NCBI GenBank assembly: GCA_035578155.1
Contig: JAPWDM010000012.1
Coordinates: 16,341,619 to 16,405,618, forward strand
From: Brachynemurus nebulosus
Taxonomy: Eukaryota; Arthropoda; Insecta; Neuroptera; Myrmeleontidae
Reading direction: 5' to 3'
Length of the DNA stretch: 64,000 nucleotides
Notes under the pieces: model-generated
What the model was told of the DNA's origin: nothing
The model's database searches: none
Seen by the model: the letters and a program-made list of their open reading frames with translations, nothing else
Program-made: the position numbers and the translations under genes
Part shown: in pieces, positions 32,086 to 44,297 of the stretch
How the letters are laid out: each line of letters begins with the position of its first letter
How positions within the stretch are numbered: position 1 is the stretch's first letter

Positions 32086-32164
32086 TACGGTAGCACATTT
32101 TTTATTGACATAAATATTAGAAACGCAGGAAAAGAGACCAGGAATCAACATAGAAGTGGATTAT

Positions 32165-32910
32165 GGTACGATATATTTTCTGAAAAAAGTGCTTAGGACC
32201 AAAGTTATAGAGTTCAAAGTGATGCACTTGATGATCTTGAAGCACTTGACTCTCGTGATGCACTTGACTTTGAAGTTGACCTTGAGGTCAATTTCCAAAG
32301 TCATTTGAAAATCATTTAATATTTTTCAAAAGGAGTAGTTTACTTTTCATCCCTAAATGGTTCAAAGTATATTCGAACGAATTTCACATGCAAGATAGAA
32401 AATAAGTGATCAAGAAGTAATTTTGAAAAATACTTGCTCAATCGCAATCGGAAAAATAATAGTTAATCATATGTTGAATTTAATTCCTAATATGATAACT
32501 ATAGAGTAGCAATAAAAATTTTAAAAAATTTTGAAAATTTCTAATATAACATAAAGTTAATGTTTAACTTACAATTGGAGTGATATTAAATCTTTTCTTA
32601 ACTTCTAAAATTACTTACAAAAATGTTTTCTTCTAATTTTTTCTATAAATTTGCGCCTATTTTTTCATTTCGTCAGGTTTTTATTTTTTTTATTTTAGAA
32701 AAATAACGCAACAAATCAATTTTGAAGATAGATTGAGTCAATACATGAAATTACTGCTTATAGGTACAGGATATGGTCAAAGTTCGGCAATGGCTAATCA
32801 TTTTCAACTGACCTTGAAAATCGATTTCAGGGTCACTATCAAGTGCATCGCTTTAAATTCTACAAATTTGGTACTCAGCCCTTTTTTCAAAAAATATGCC
32901 GTTTCAAAAA
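32165..32910. repeat. Foldback repeat with gatgcacttga motif
   Basis: Inverted arms share tattttytgaaaaaagkgct and aaagygatgcacttga (near 32,170-32,290 and 32,790-32,910). Between and within them are short direct/inverted runs of gacctt and aaggtca. No target duplication could be fixed. Confidence 0.5.
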
Positions 32911-33257
32911 TATTTAGCTATAACTGTTTTCATCTACAGAGGTTGAATGGTGTTTTCTACCCCTAAAAAGCGTATTTAGCCGAAATAAAAAAACACGTAT
33001 TTAATATTTTTCGCTGTTTAATAAGTATGTTAAGTTTCATTCAAATTGGCAAGTATTAGTTGGGTAGTGTTATTTGTCAGAATGTTTTGCCGATCTAGTT
33101 TTTTCAATATTTCTTTGCTCGTTTTCAGAATTTGTATTTTAATTTCTACGGACAAATAACTCATTCTTTTCTTCGATTTTAGTAACTTTTATTTGCTGAT
33201 GTTGACCATTAATTGATCGAAACATATCAAATATTTTTCAATGATTTTTTTAGCGAA

Positions 33258-33720
33258 TGTCGAAAATTTTGAAAATTTTTTCACCGTTAGTAAGTTAAAG
33301 TATTTGAATTCATTAAGTAATTAAATGATGTCCACAAGAACCTTACGAACTACCATAAGTTATATGAGATCCCTAGGACCCGTTTTTTACTGTTAGGATA
33401 AACTTTTTACTAAAATTATTTTAGATGAATAAAGGTTATGTTGTATGATTTCCGCCAGGGTTTACTGTTCCCATTATTGTAAAAAATAAACTAACCGACC
33501 GATTTTGAAAATTTTTTCACTGTTAGAGAACTAAATTATTTTAGATGGATACAACTATGCTGCACAAAGTCCGTTCGGGTTCTTGGGTTCCAAAAATATC
33601 AAAACTAATTACCCAGCCGATTTTAAAAAATCTTTTACTCTTAGCAAGCTAAACTATTTTAAATAGGTACAGTTCTTAGATGAGATCCGCCAGTCCCCAA
33701 AATTTGGAAATTCGCTATGT
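33258..33720 (+). repeat. Degenerate minisatellite, about 4 units of 115-130 bp
   Basis: The phrase gattttgaaaattttttcac with the following gttag recurs at about 33,258, 33,381, 33,501 and 33,619. Later parts of the unit (attttagatgaata, cygccagg) also recur. Confidence 0.6.
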
Positions 33721-33744
33721 TATGCAGATGCTGCGACAGGGGTA

Positions 33745-34059
33745 TTTTTTTTTTAGATAAAAATCCAAAAAAAGTAATTTCCCAATTTTTTCTTTTTCAG
33801 TAGTCAAAAAAATATAATAATTTTTTGAACCAAAAAATTAATTTTTTTGATTAAAAAAAAAAAGAAATTTTTATTATTTAAACAAAGAAATCGTTTTGAG
33901 AGTGTGAGATCTTAGAACATACTGACGGACCGACAGACACGGAACCAAACTGGTTCAGAAAGCTTGAAAACGTAAAAGGCGCGTAGGTAAGGATTTTCGT
34001 TCAGGAAGGGTAAATTTTCATATTTCAAAAGTGATTATACAGTGTGTAAAGTATACGTA
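33745..34059. other. Unassigned spacer
   Basis: Nothing recognised. Confidence 0.4.
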
Positions 34060-34420
34060 TAAATCTCGCTACGAAAACACTGGGTAGATTTCACGCATGA
34101 AATTAATATTTGCCAATAAATTTGAACCAAAACTGTTTTTTAATAGAAAAAATTCAATACTAAATATGGGTAAAAAAAGGGGCCGTTAAATTTTTTTTTA
34201 ATCCGGCTCTGACCATATCATCTATGTAAGATAAATTTTTTGTTTTTAAAAAAACATCTGGGAAACACGTTTACGATCTAAACATGTTTATAAAATTTTA
34301 TTGAATTTTATCTCAATAAAATTATTTTCTACCTTTGATATTAAGAAGGTATTTATGCATAATTTAGACGGGGCGGTACTTAGAAAAATTTTGAAACATC
34401 ATGTAGCCAGTTAAATTGAG
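34060..34420 (-). repeat. Partial copy of the 24.3-25.8 kb TTAA element
   Basis: Blocks such as tttgaaccaaaactgtttttta, cgtttacgatctaaac and ttatgcataatttagac match the complement of 25,375-25,730. The terminal repeats are absent. Confidence 0.7.
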
Positions 34421-34545
34421 ATTTTCTTAAACTATTTCTATGGTTATAGTGCCTACAGGGTGCGAGGAGTCATCCCTCAAAAGGACGAGAGTTATTTTTT
34501 TTACACCCTGTATAATATTTCCACTGTTTTAGTAGTTTCAGAATT

Positions 34546-34896
34546 CTACGAAAAATTCATATCAGAATGTGATTGGTGAAGAAAATTATTCGTAATCGAA
34601 TATTCCGACATTGTTGCTTCTCGTTTATAAAGTTTCGTTTTCAATTGGTTACCTAATAATAAATATTTTGTTAATTTCAGTAGTACCATTTCCGAAACCA
34701 TTTCCTCGAGGTGGTCCACTACCATAAACGAGTGGTTTCCATAAACTATATTCTGACAGACGGCATTTGTACCAAGTATTCCAAACTGGAGGTACTGATC
34801 GTAAAGTTCTAACGATATCACCTGATCAAAAATTTCAAATGACGAATATTTGATAGTGTCCGAATTAATTTGCCCCTCTCGGTGCACATCTATCAT
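34546..34896 (-). CDS. Unrecognised open frame, possible exon
   Basis: From the minus-strand ATG at 34,896 this frame stays open for 116 codons to a TAG at 34,546-34,548, unusually long for non-repeat DNA this AT-rich. The product is acidic with no clear signal peptide, membrane segment or motif that I recognise. A possible acceptor (gatAG before atgtgcac) lies just inside. No family is proposed; chance remains likely. Confidence 0.2.
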   Translation of the reverse strand: MIDVHREGQINSDTIKYSSFEIFDQVISLELYDQYLQFGILGTNAVCQNIVYGNHSFMVVDHLEEMVSEMVLLKLTKYLLLGNQLKTKLYKREATMSEYSITNNFLHQSHSDMNFS

Positions 34897-34941
34897 GAAA
34901 ATTAACAATTTAATTTGTTGGTTTTCATTTATAAACCGCAA

Positions 34942-37900
34942 AATCGTAACGTGTTGTTATAATGTTGTTAACACATATGTACATATAAGTTAGTTAATCC
35001 TTTGTAGTGTAGGTAGGTATGCCTATATGGAGCTATATGGACCAAGTTAGTTCAGTTGGGATAGTAATATGATGTGTAGGTTAGGTACATTTGCACGTAT
35101 TTACAAATATTGAAAGTTGGTTGGCATTGGAAATCAACAATTTATGTTTTAATTTCGTACGCCCACACGAGTGGCTTTATTATGAAATACCTTTTTCTGT
35201 TCAATAGGAATGCCGTTTTGGGTTGGAAAAATAAATGACGCAAAATTCGATTCACAGAATTTTGGTTATAATTTGGATTTATTTGTATATATTAGAGTTA
35301 AGTCACAGTTTAAATAATAGTTTGTTCCACAAACAGTTACGAAACGAGATGACGTAAGAGTGTCATTTGGAATTCAAAAATTCCAAAGGGTTATTCATGT
35401 TATGTACCTAAATAATTCATAACATTATGCATACTAATACAGTGAAAATATCATCACTAAAGAAAATTTAATTTAGAAAAATAAATTTGCAGGTCAAATT
35501 ATTTTGTGAAAATTTACAGTTGATAATTATGTAAATTATTTAATTTTGTCTGTTTCACTGAATTTTTTAAAATTTTCAACAACGATGGCAGTGGAATTTT
35601 AACTGTATTAAATTTTTTTTATTTAAAGCTTGTCATCAGTTATTTTTGATATTTCCTTTGTAATTTTAGTGTGTTTTGTGATCTGTAAGATATTTCTGAT
35701 ATGTATTTAATTATTATGGTGGCTTAAAATATCTAGTGATAATTCTTGTGCTGCTAAATTTTGTTTAAATCATTCAAAACAAAATTTCAATTTATGTTTT
35801 TTCTGAGTGCCGTTTGATGCAAATTTGTAAGTATTATTATAATTTGAATGCTTATGTAAAAATACGTTAAATAATAAATAATTATTAATATTTTATAATA
35901 ATTCAGTTAATATTTTCGATTTCGACAGTGGCTGGTGCTAATAGGTCGTGACGATCTAAATTCTCGTGTTGAATACTGTCATCAATTTCGCGTTTGTTCA
36001 ATTCATTTTGAAGAAAGTTGCTTTTAGTTGTTTATATAATTTAACATGACCATTATCAACCCTGAATCTCACATGTACAAACAAATACAATCACATAAGT
36101 AAAAAAGGACAAAAATAATTGTTTGTACTTATATCAAAAAAGGATGGAAAGTGCGTTTCGCTTTTGCCTATGGTAATAATCTTTTATTTATACTGTTGTT
36201 AAGTAGTACTTTTTCCCAATAGGCTAGCGACTTACCCTTAAAAGGATGCTTGTACAAATTGAAAAGATGACCATGCGCGTTCTGGTGGCTTTTTTTTTTA
36301 AGTCGGTGCAGAATTTAAAATAAAATTTTTGATTAAGGTAGTAGTCTGGTAACTCGCGTTGTTTCTCATACCTATTTTATGGGCATTTTTTGAGAAAGAA
36401 CAAATTAAAATTTTTGAATTTTTAATATGTTTTTATTTACACCTTAGGGTACCAAAAAAAATTTTTTTTTTGAATAAATTAAATTTTGTTTTATTATTAT
36501 TGTTATCACTTGAAGTTGGCGCCTCAAAAAAAAGCACCTGGATAGCCCGCGTGATTTTGACTGTTGGGGACATCTGAAATCAAAAATTCTTAATTAGTCT
36601 TAATCTATAGATATGTTATTTTGGTCGGAACTAGAATTATGAAATTTTATCGAAAAATAACAAAATGACTGACTTCGAAAAAAAAAATAAATTGAAATTA
36701 ATTTTTTTTTTGTTTTGTACAAAAATTATCTTTTAATTAATTTTGTACAGGAGTTCCCTATGTAATGTAGATGAGCACTAAGAAAGGATTTTTGAAAATT
36801 CACCCCCTAAGTGTGTTAAATACCGGATGAAAATTTTTATGGAAATTCATCATTTTTGAAGTTAGATATATATAAAAATATGTTACTATGGTTATTAAAA
36901 TAAATAATACCTTATTTTAATAAATCTTTAACACTGACTGACATCCTGACATGTTGCCGATGATAAATCTCATCGGGTGAGTATACGGCTAGTATTCTTT
37001 ACAAATATTTGAGTCTCGTGCTCGTTCTAAAACATCATATTCTCAATAGTTTTCTCTCTTTCTAAAGAAATGTGTTAAATAATATTTTTCTATATCAATG
37101 GTACTTACGGAATGTTACTAATACAAAATTTATAGATATTACTTATTATTTTCATTCATTCTACTTTTTATAGTGACGCCGGCATTTGTTAAAAAAATAG
37201 TATTGGGATTTTTTATGCCTTCTTAAATTTTGAATTAATTAAAAAAAAATCAGCAACTAGAACATTCGTAGTCACTTTTTATTAAAAATTAGGGTTAAGT
37301 CGCGCGCCTATAAAAGTTTCTCTAAACATATTTGTTATTTATAATACATTCAATCAGAGCTTAATTTCTAAAATTGCAAATGCCGGGACATCGCCATAAC
37401 TACAAATTTTTCCAAAAAAATTGAGATGACAAGCCCAAAAAATGGACTGACGAGTAAAAAAAAAGCGGTACTATTATTTGGCTAAAACGGTACTTAAAAG
37501 CGGTAGGCGGTTTACCGTTTTTTCTAGTCTCCTAAATGGCGCTGACGAATAAATAAAAAAAATTAAAACATCATCAAAAAAAAAAACCTACAGGCCCTAA
37601 GGACACTGCTCAAAAAAAGTCCCTGGGACGAGGCGGAACGACTTTCCAAATTAAGCCACGGATTCAATTATGTTTCTTCTTTTGATATGAGTCCCTTCTT
37701 TTTCCACTTGTAGTCCCTGAAATCTATTACCCAAATACTGAATTAATACTCCTGGATTAGATTCAATATTTATCTGTAGCATTGGATTACATATGTACCT
37801 ACTTTTTTTGTAGATATCCAGCAATATGTCGCTTGCATAATATTTTGAATATGACTTTGCTTTTGATTATATTTCCAGGATAAGGACGCCCATATCATAA

Positions 37901-38332
37901 CTTGTAAGGGGGCGGGCGGGCGAAAGAAGTATTTTTTTTAATATTTTCAATAATGAATGGCAATTTGTAAGTACATAGTCAAAAAATTTGTGTTAAAATT
38001 AACACATTTCACATGTCCAGAACAGTTCACTCAATTTTTTGTGTTATTTTAACACAAAGCGTATGTGTCAAATCTTAACACCAGATTTGTGTCAATGATT
38101 TAACACACAAGAGGATATACATTTTGTGTTAGTTTTTCAAATTTATCAAAGTTAGCTTTTAAACTTTTTGATTCAATATTTTACTTCCACTGCAGCACAA
38201 GATATTTGAAGGTCTTCAAAAATTATAACGATTTTCTTCATATATTATTATAAACGAGACTCAAAGAACGCAAAGTAAGTCAGTCCTTTGTAAAAATTCT
38301 TACTTATTTCTATATATACAGATACCAAAATA
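34942..38332. other. AT-rich intergenic sequence
   Basis: No gene seen over 3.4 kb. Near 37,985-38,120 several GTGTTAA/TTAACAC motifs resemble the foldback element that follows and may be a fragment of its family. Confidence 0.4.
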
Positions 38333-39230
38333 CACAGTAAAAAAATTGTGTTCTGCGTAAAAAAAAAACTAGTGGTTAAAATTTTTGTGTTAAATAAGTA
38401 ACACAACCCTGCGTTAAAGTAAAATTTCGTGTTTGTGTCAAATGAAAATATTAACACAAATTTCGATTTAACAGAATAAAAATGTTAACCTGCTTTGAAC
38501 AACAAAGAAGTAACACAATATTTGTGTAGGGCAAAAGAATGTTATAAGTACGTAAGTTAATTAGAATATATATCTACCAAAATATATATAATAAAAAAGA
38601 TGAGAGTAGTTCTTATTACTAAACAAAACCGAAGAATTAGTAGTTTTTTCAGTTATTGACAAATATAGTTTTATTAAACGTTTAAAAATGAAACACATTT
38701 CTTACATTTTAAATTTATTTTGTTACAGATTCAGTTACAAAAAGTCATGTAAACTTATTTGAGATTGTATATATTATAATAATTATATTATAATATTAAG
38801 TAAGCTTACATGATTTTTTGTAACTGAATCTGTAACAAAATAACCTTAAAATGTACGAAAATTGTTCCTTTTTAAACGTTTGATAAAACTATATTCGTCA
38901 ATAACTGAAAAAACTTATACTTTTTCGGTTTTGTTTAATAAAAAGAACTACTCTCATCATTTTTATTATATATATTTTGGGAGATATATATTCTTATGTA
39001 ACTTACGTACTAATAACATTCTGTTGCTCTACACAAATATTGTGTTACTTCTTTGTTGTTGAAAACAGGTTAACATTTTTATTCTGTTAAATCGAAGTTT
39101 GTGTTAATATTTTCATTTAACACAAACAGGAAATGTTACATTAGCGCAGGGTGTTGTGTTACTTATTTAACATAAAAATTTTAATCACTAGTTTTTTCTT
39201 TTTACGCAGAACACAAATTTTTTTACTGTG
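38333..39230. mobile_element. Near-perfect foldback MITE, TA target
   Basis: TA at 38,331-38,332 and 39,231-39,232. Two arms of roughly 430-450 bp are inverted copies with few differences, around a loop of about 40 bp near 38,790. Termini start CACAGTAAAAAAATT. Interior rich in TTAACAC/GTGTTAA. Probably Tc1/mariner-like by its TA target. Confidence 0.88.
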
Positions 39231-39232
39231 TA

Positions 39233-40261
39233 GCCATAAAAAATTCCAATTTCGACCATGCTCTAAAACATAATCCTGTTGCTGAAGTACTGGACTACAT
39301 AAAAGAAGACAACACTTGACTACCACCACTAATATATTTTATCGTTTTCGTGACAGGTAGGAGGAGCTGCGACCCCCTCTTGCCACCGGGTATGTGCGCC
39401 CTTCTTGTTTCAGGACACAATACTAACATAAATCAGTTCATCCTGTATTGATGTACATAATTAAAATTTTGTTAACAAGAGAACGTAATTAATGTATAAA
39501 ATTTCGAATAATTGTCATAATTATGTCAATTCATTTATTATTGATACAAAAATACCCATTGTAATATTGAAATAAAAATATAATTTTTAATATTATTAAT
39601 ACGGTCAATTATCAAAAATTGTGCACTAAAATGTACCCGTCTCGTGCGAGATGTGTGTTCGACTGAAATGCAGTGAAAATTGAAAAACTTGTTCATTATA
39701 TTTGATAATTGACTGTGCAACAAATGAAAAATAATTAATAATTCTAAAATCATATTTAAAAGTTATAAATAAAAAACGATTGACGCCAATATACACGAAC
39801 TGAATTTTCATTTTTGAACTTTTTAAATTTGAATGGGTGGAAAATAATTGTTTTTTACGTGAGTTGAATGTAAAATTTTTATAATTTGTATTTGTTTTTT
39901 GTGTTTTTTGTCAAACTAATCGGTAAATATCGTTGTAGGTAATGTTTTTTACCTAAAGCTACATATTTTTCAACCATAATAAAATTTAAAAGTGGTTAAT
40001 TTTATTACATATTTTGCAATGCGATTGCTGCTCTAAAAGTGTTTTAATATTTTTTGACTTTTTCGATGTGTTTTCTGGCTGATTTTTTGATTTATAAAAT
40101 ATTGTAAGTTTTAATTTTGCAGAAAATCAGTTTTATCAGCACTATTTTAGGAATGCTCCAGCATAACTAGCGAATTTCCGATCAAAAAAATTGCTCTGCC
40201 TTGATAACTTGCTTACCTAGCATAATGGTTCAAAGTGTATATTATGTGACCTTTTCCTCTC
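39233..40261. other. AT-rich sequence, nothing recognised
   Basis: No exon, RNA gene or inverted terminus seen. Confidence 0.4.
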
Positions 40262-40463
40262 TTTGGTATAAAAAAAATTTGAAAAATCGATTTTTAAACT
40301 TTGGTAAATTTTTGCAAAAAACACATTTTTTTTTGAGGGGCCTGGCATTGGACGTGTCTAGCTACTGCAGAACTCATCCAGCATTTTTGTACTTTCAACG
40401 TTTTCACCAAATTTCGAAAAAATAGAATGTTCCGTTTGAGAGTTATTGCGCAGACACATATAT

Positions 40464-40553
<90 letters not shown>

Positions 40554-40682
40554 TTTAGTAAAAGTCATTTTCGGCTTTTAGGGACCTCAAACCAAATTTC
40601 TATCATAGTCCCGGAATCAAGTCTCACTACAGCAGTGGCTGTAATAAATGAATTTTCGATTCGGAAATTCGCTAAAAAATCT
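40262..40682 (+). repeat. Microsatellite-centred dispersed repeat, copy 3
   Basis: Left arm with ggacgtgtctagctac and accaaatttcgaaaa, (AT)n at 40,464-40,550, right arm with agggacctcaaaccaaattt. Same orientation as copy 1. Confidence 0.78.
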
Positions 40683-41752
40683 GCGTTTAGGATAATTTCG
40701 TGGTGAGTAGGTAGAAAAGAAATAAAATTTTTCCTCAGAATTCCGTAATTACTTTTTTCCTTTTGTGTAAATACTATTGACAACTTCAGTTAACTCTTTT
40801 AGTACCGCCGTATAGTCGAATATTTTAGATAAAAAATTTAATATCTCTATAAGTATAATTGCAAGTTTGGTACGTTTTGCTTAATTTATTTACAATATGA
40901 CCGCTCTTTACTATACAGCCTCCAGTTACCGATATCAGACAATGCACACTCTTCAGATGAATTTTTTATAAAAATTAGTATGATGAGCTGAGCTCGTCAT
41001 TAGTCCTAAAGGGGTTAAGTAGTAACCATTATATGTTTTAGAACAAAAGCAATACAATTTATTCCCAGGACCTGCTATTTCTCTCCCCGACCTTGCCTGT
41101 TAGGGAGCATTTGATGTAAATATGATCGAAGTACTTAACCTATCTAAATGGAAGTTAATTTTTGCGGTTAAATATCAATTTTGTTGATAGGTAGGCACTA
41201 CACATTATAAGTACTCATTCATTTGTACATTTGTATAGCTAGGTACCTGTTTATAAATAAAAAAACGTAATTATACTGTTTTTTGTATTTACATAAAGTT
41301 GTATATTAATTAATAATTCTGTTGCTGAATTAATAAATTCAACTCAATATTCAACAATTTTATAAACAAAAATAACGCTCTGGCTCTTCTGCTTCGCCAA
41401 ATAAATGATAAACAAAGTACATACATATTGAGAGCATCGAATATTTTCAAAAATATATACATATATAAAATTTACAAAAATTTTTGAAAAAAGAATAATT
41501 TTACATCATAAATTGACTACCATCAACCCCCATCATTTGTTTACTAAATAAATAATTTCAATATTTGTACCAAGTAAAGCTGCAATCGAAAACTCAATTT
41601 AAATTTACAATTTGTCGATGCTATGTTTTACACGTAACAATTTCACGGAATAGAAACTGAACAGTTTGGGAAATAGATTAGTTTTTGAGTGGTTTGGTTT
41701 AGATAACTGAAAATTCGTCAAAGGAATTTTTTTTAAATATTTTAATTTAAGG
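40683..41752. other. Unassigned spacer
   Basis: AT-rich, no features recognised. Confidence 0.4.
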
Positions 41753-41760
41753 TAACGTAA

Positions 41761-43183
41761 AAGCCCCTATAGGTACCGGAACACTATTTTTTGGTGTTTA
41801 ATTAAATTGGCTTATAAAAATTGACAAATAAATTAAACACCCATTGTTTTCTTAATAAACATGAAATAAAGTTTTTTTAATCCAATGAATATGTTTATAA
41901 AAAAATACAACCAAAAATTTTTTATTTATTAATGTTTTTCTTTTACAAAATGTCGACATCTATATGCAAACAAGAAATATTAATGACACTAGAAGTTGGG
42001 AACCGATATACAAACAGACGTGTAATATGAATAATATGACACATAGAGTGACATAGTGATGCGACTCGAGTGATGTTTACTCGAGTGACTCGAGTGAATT
42101 TGCCAAACTCGTATTCGAGTGAAAAAAAATTTTTACTCGAGTCCAATTGCACTCGAGTTTCCGAGTCAACTCGGCACACCGAGTAGACTCGGTTAGGGCC
42201 AGATGTTACTTCACTAGTTACAAAGAGACGGGTTGAAACTTGCACTTGATACGATAACAATAAATTAATAGGTATTAGGTTGATTTGATTGAACTATTGA
42301 ATAATTATTTTATGAAAGTGGGACATACGTGTGATTTTGAATTTAGCTTTCGTTAATATTACTAGTAAAGACTAAAGTATAGGTGTATAATAATGATGTT
42401 CCGATTCGATTATTTTACCAATCGATTAATCGATTATATACTAATAATCGTAATCTATTTATAATCGGTATATTAATCGAGGTATAATCGATTATACCGA
42501 TAATTGACTTAAATATAATAACCTGACTTTATCCACTTTTTAGTCAATAAAATTGAAATATTTAAAATTTACATATCTGTTTTCTAAAAACTAATATTTT
42601 ATGATTTTCTTCATAATAGTTTCTTTATTCACTATTATTATTAAATAACATTTAATTGTAAGGTGTAAACAAAAGTCTGATACAGTTTGATTTTATAATT
42701 ATAATGATTGATAATTGAAACTAATTATAAAATAACTAAGTTTAATTTTTATTTGCAATCAAAATTGCATAAATGTTATTTATGGTCATTAATTGGTCAT
42801 CCTTACATGGAAATTTTATTATTCTTAAGAAGTCATTTTACTTTTATTTGTTGATTACATAAATAAATAATATGTACACTAATCATATGTATTTTATTTC
42901 ATATTACCTCATATTACTAATTCAATAAAGGTATTTAAAAATGCTTAAAAAAATCTTACTCGAGTTGGAGGGAATGAAATAAGTTAACTCGGTTGACTCG
43001 AGTGACTCGAAAACTCGAGTACAATTCGAGTGACGTAGCAAAATTACTCAAGTGACTCGAGTCACAAAATCATACTCGAGTCGCATCACTAGAGTGACAT
43101 CTGAACGTCAATGTAGGAAATATAGAATGGTTTAAGTATCAGACGTAAATATAGGATCAAAATACTGTATTCAACAAAACTTG

Positions 43184-43273
<90 letters not shown>

Positions 43274-43441
43274 CTTTAATTAAGTAAGGAAACATTAAAT
43301 GCGGGGTCAATTTAAATTGAAAAATAATTCATTCTATTAATAATAATTTTTGTTATCAGAGGTTTCTTTCAGAAATAACTTCATTAATATATAATTTTCA
43401 AAACTGTTCCAGTATTGGATCGCGTTCCGGTATAGGGGCTT
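41761..43441. mobile_element. TTAA-type MITE carrying a nested hAT MITE
   Basis: Inverted ends: AAAAGCCCCTATAGGTACCG at 41,769 and, read from the right, TTAAAAGCCCCTATACCGGA. TTAA is intact on the right (43,442-43,445) but altered on the left, so the left boundary is approximate. About 0.63 kb without the hAT insertion. An (AT)n tract lies at 43,189-43,271. Confidence 0.65.
42054..43091. mobile_element. hAT MITE with CTCGAG subterminal repeats
   Basis: A perfect 8-bp duplication GAGTGACA (42,046-42,053 and 43,092-43,099) and termini TAGTGATGCGACTCGAGT. CTCGAG occurs about ten times, five near each end, mostly as ACTCGAGT. At 42,400-42,510 a cluster of AATCGATTA-type repeats may be another, older insertion. 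Confidence 0.92.
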
Positions 43442-43445
43442 TTAA

Positions 43446-44094
43446 CGTATTTTGGTCTAGAAATTCAAAAAAATTCATTGTTTTTTTTGCATATTTTCAA
43501 AGTTTAATGAAAAAAAAAAATGTGAGTATAAAACACCATAAAATGTAACTCAGACTGCCTGAAACAAGACTTCAAACTTTAAACTCGTGTTTCTCGAAAC
43601 TATGTTTTTTGAAACGGTTAACATGATATCTCAAGTTCTAGTGGACCGATTGCTTTGAAATTTTGTACAGAGCTTCTTAGTATATTCAAAATTCGTTTGA
43701 CGATAGGTTTTTTGAAAATTTTTTAAGAATTTCCAAAACAAAAACGATGGAAAAGAATTTTTTTCACATGGACGCCAATTTACCCAAAAACATTTTTTTT
43801 TAAATCGCTCCCGTCAAATAAAAATGACATCCTTACTCTTTAAGAATTCACTAAAATTTCGTGTTTCAGATCACCGAGAGAATCATTCCAATCAGGGGGC
43901 AGCTTTTTTTTTGAGTCTCTACTTTGCCGGCCTATACTTTTTTCTATTTTGACCATTTTTTTTACTTTTTTGTACTTTTCAAATGTTAAAAGAAACTAAC
44001 AAAAAAACCGACAGTAAAAATGTTTAGGGTTTTTTATTTTTTATTACGCCTGGAAAAATACCTAAAATTTGGCCGTCTAGACCAGAATATCCCC
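43446..44094. mobile_element. TTAA-type MITE, family shared with 48,253-49,632
   Basis: Starts after TTAA at 43,442-43,445, which it shares with the neighbouring element, and ends at ...CCAGAATATCCCC followed by TTGA. Reverse-complement alignment with the outer element at 48.25-49.63 kb is continuous except where that copy has an insertion, so this copy preserves the empty site. Confidence 0.8.
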
Positions 44095-44297
44095 TTGAAC
44101 CTTTTCTGTTTTCTGTCAAAAATTATTCACCAAACAGTTTTCTGGAGTATTTTGAGAACATTTGACTTTGATGACAAAACATTTTTTGATGCTTATACAT
44201 TTTTTCTTTATAATACTAAGCGATTTTCCAAAAAAAAAAAAACGACGGGTTGCACTCCGGGAGTGCCGGCAGAAGTGAAAACTTGAATACTAACGTT

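Noticed and set aside
44020..44286. 88-codon frame
   Set aside because: It lies across the end of a TTAA MITE and its flank, and the sister copy lacks it.
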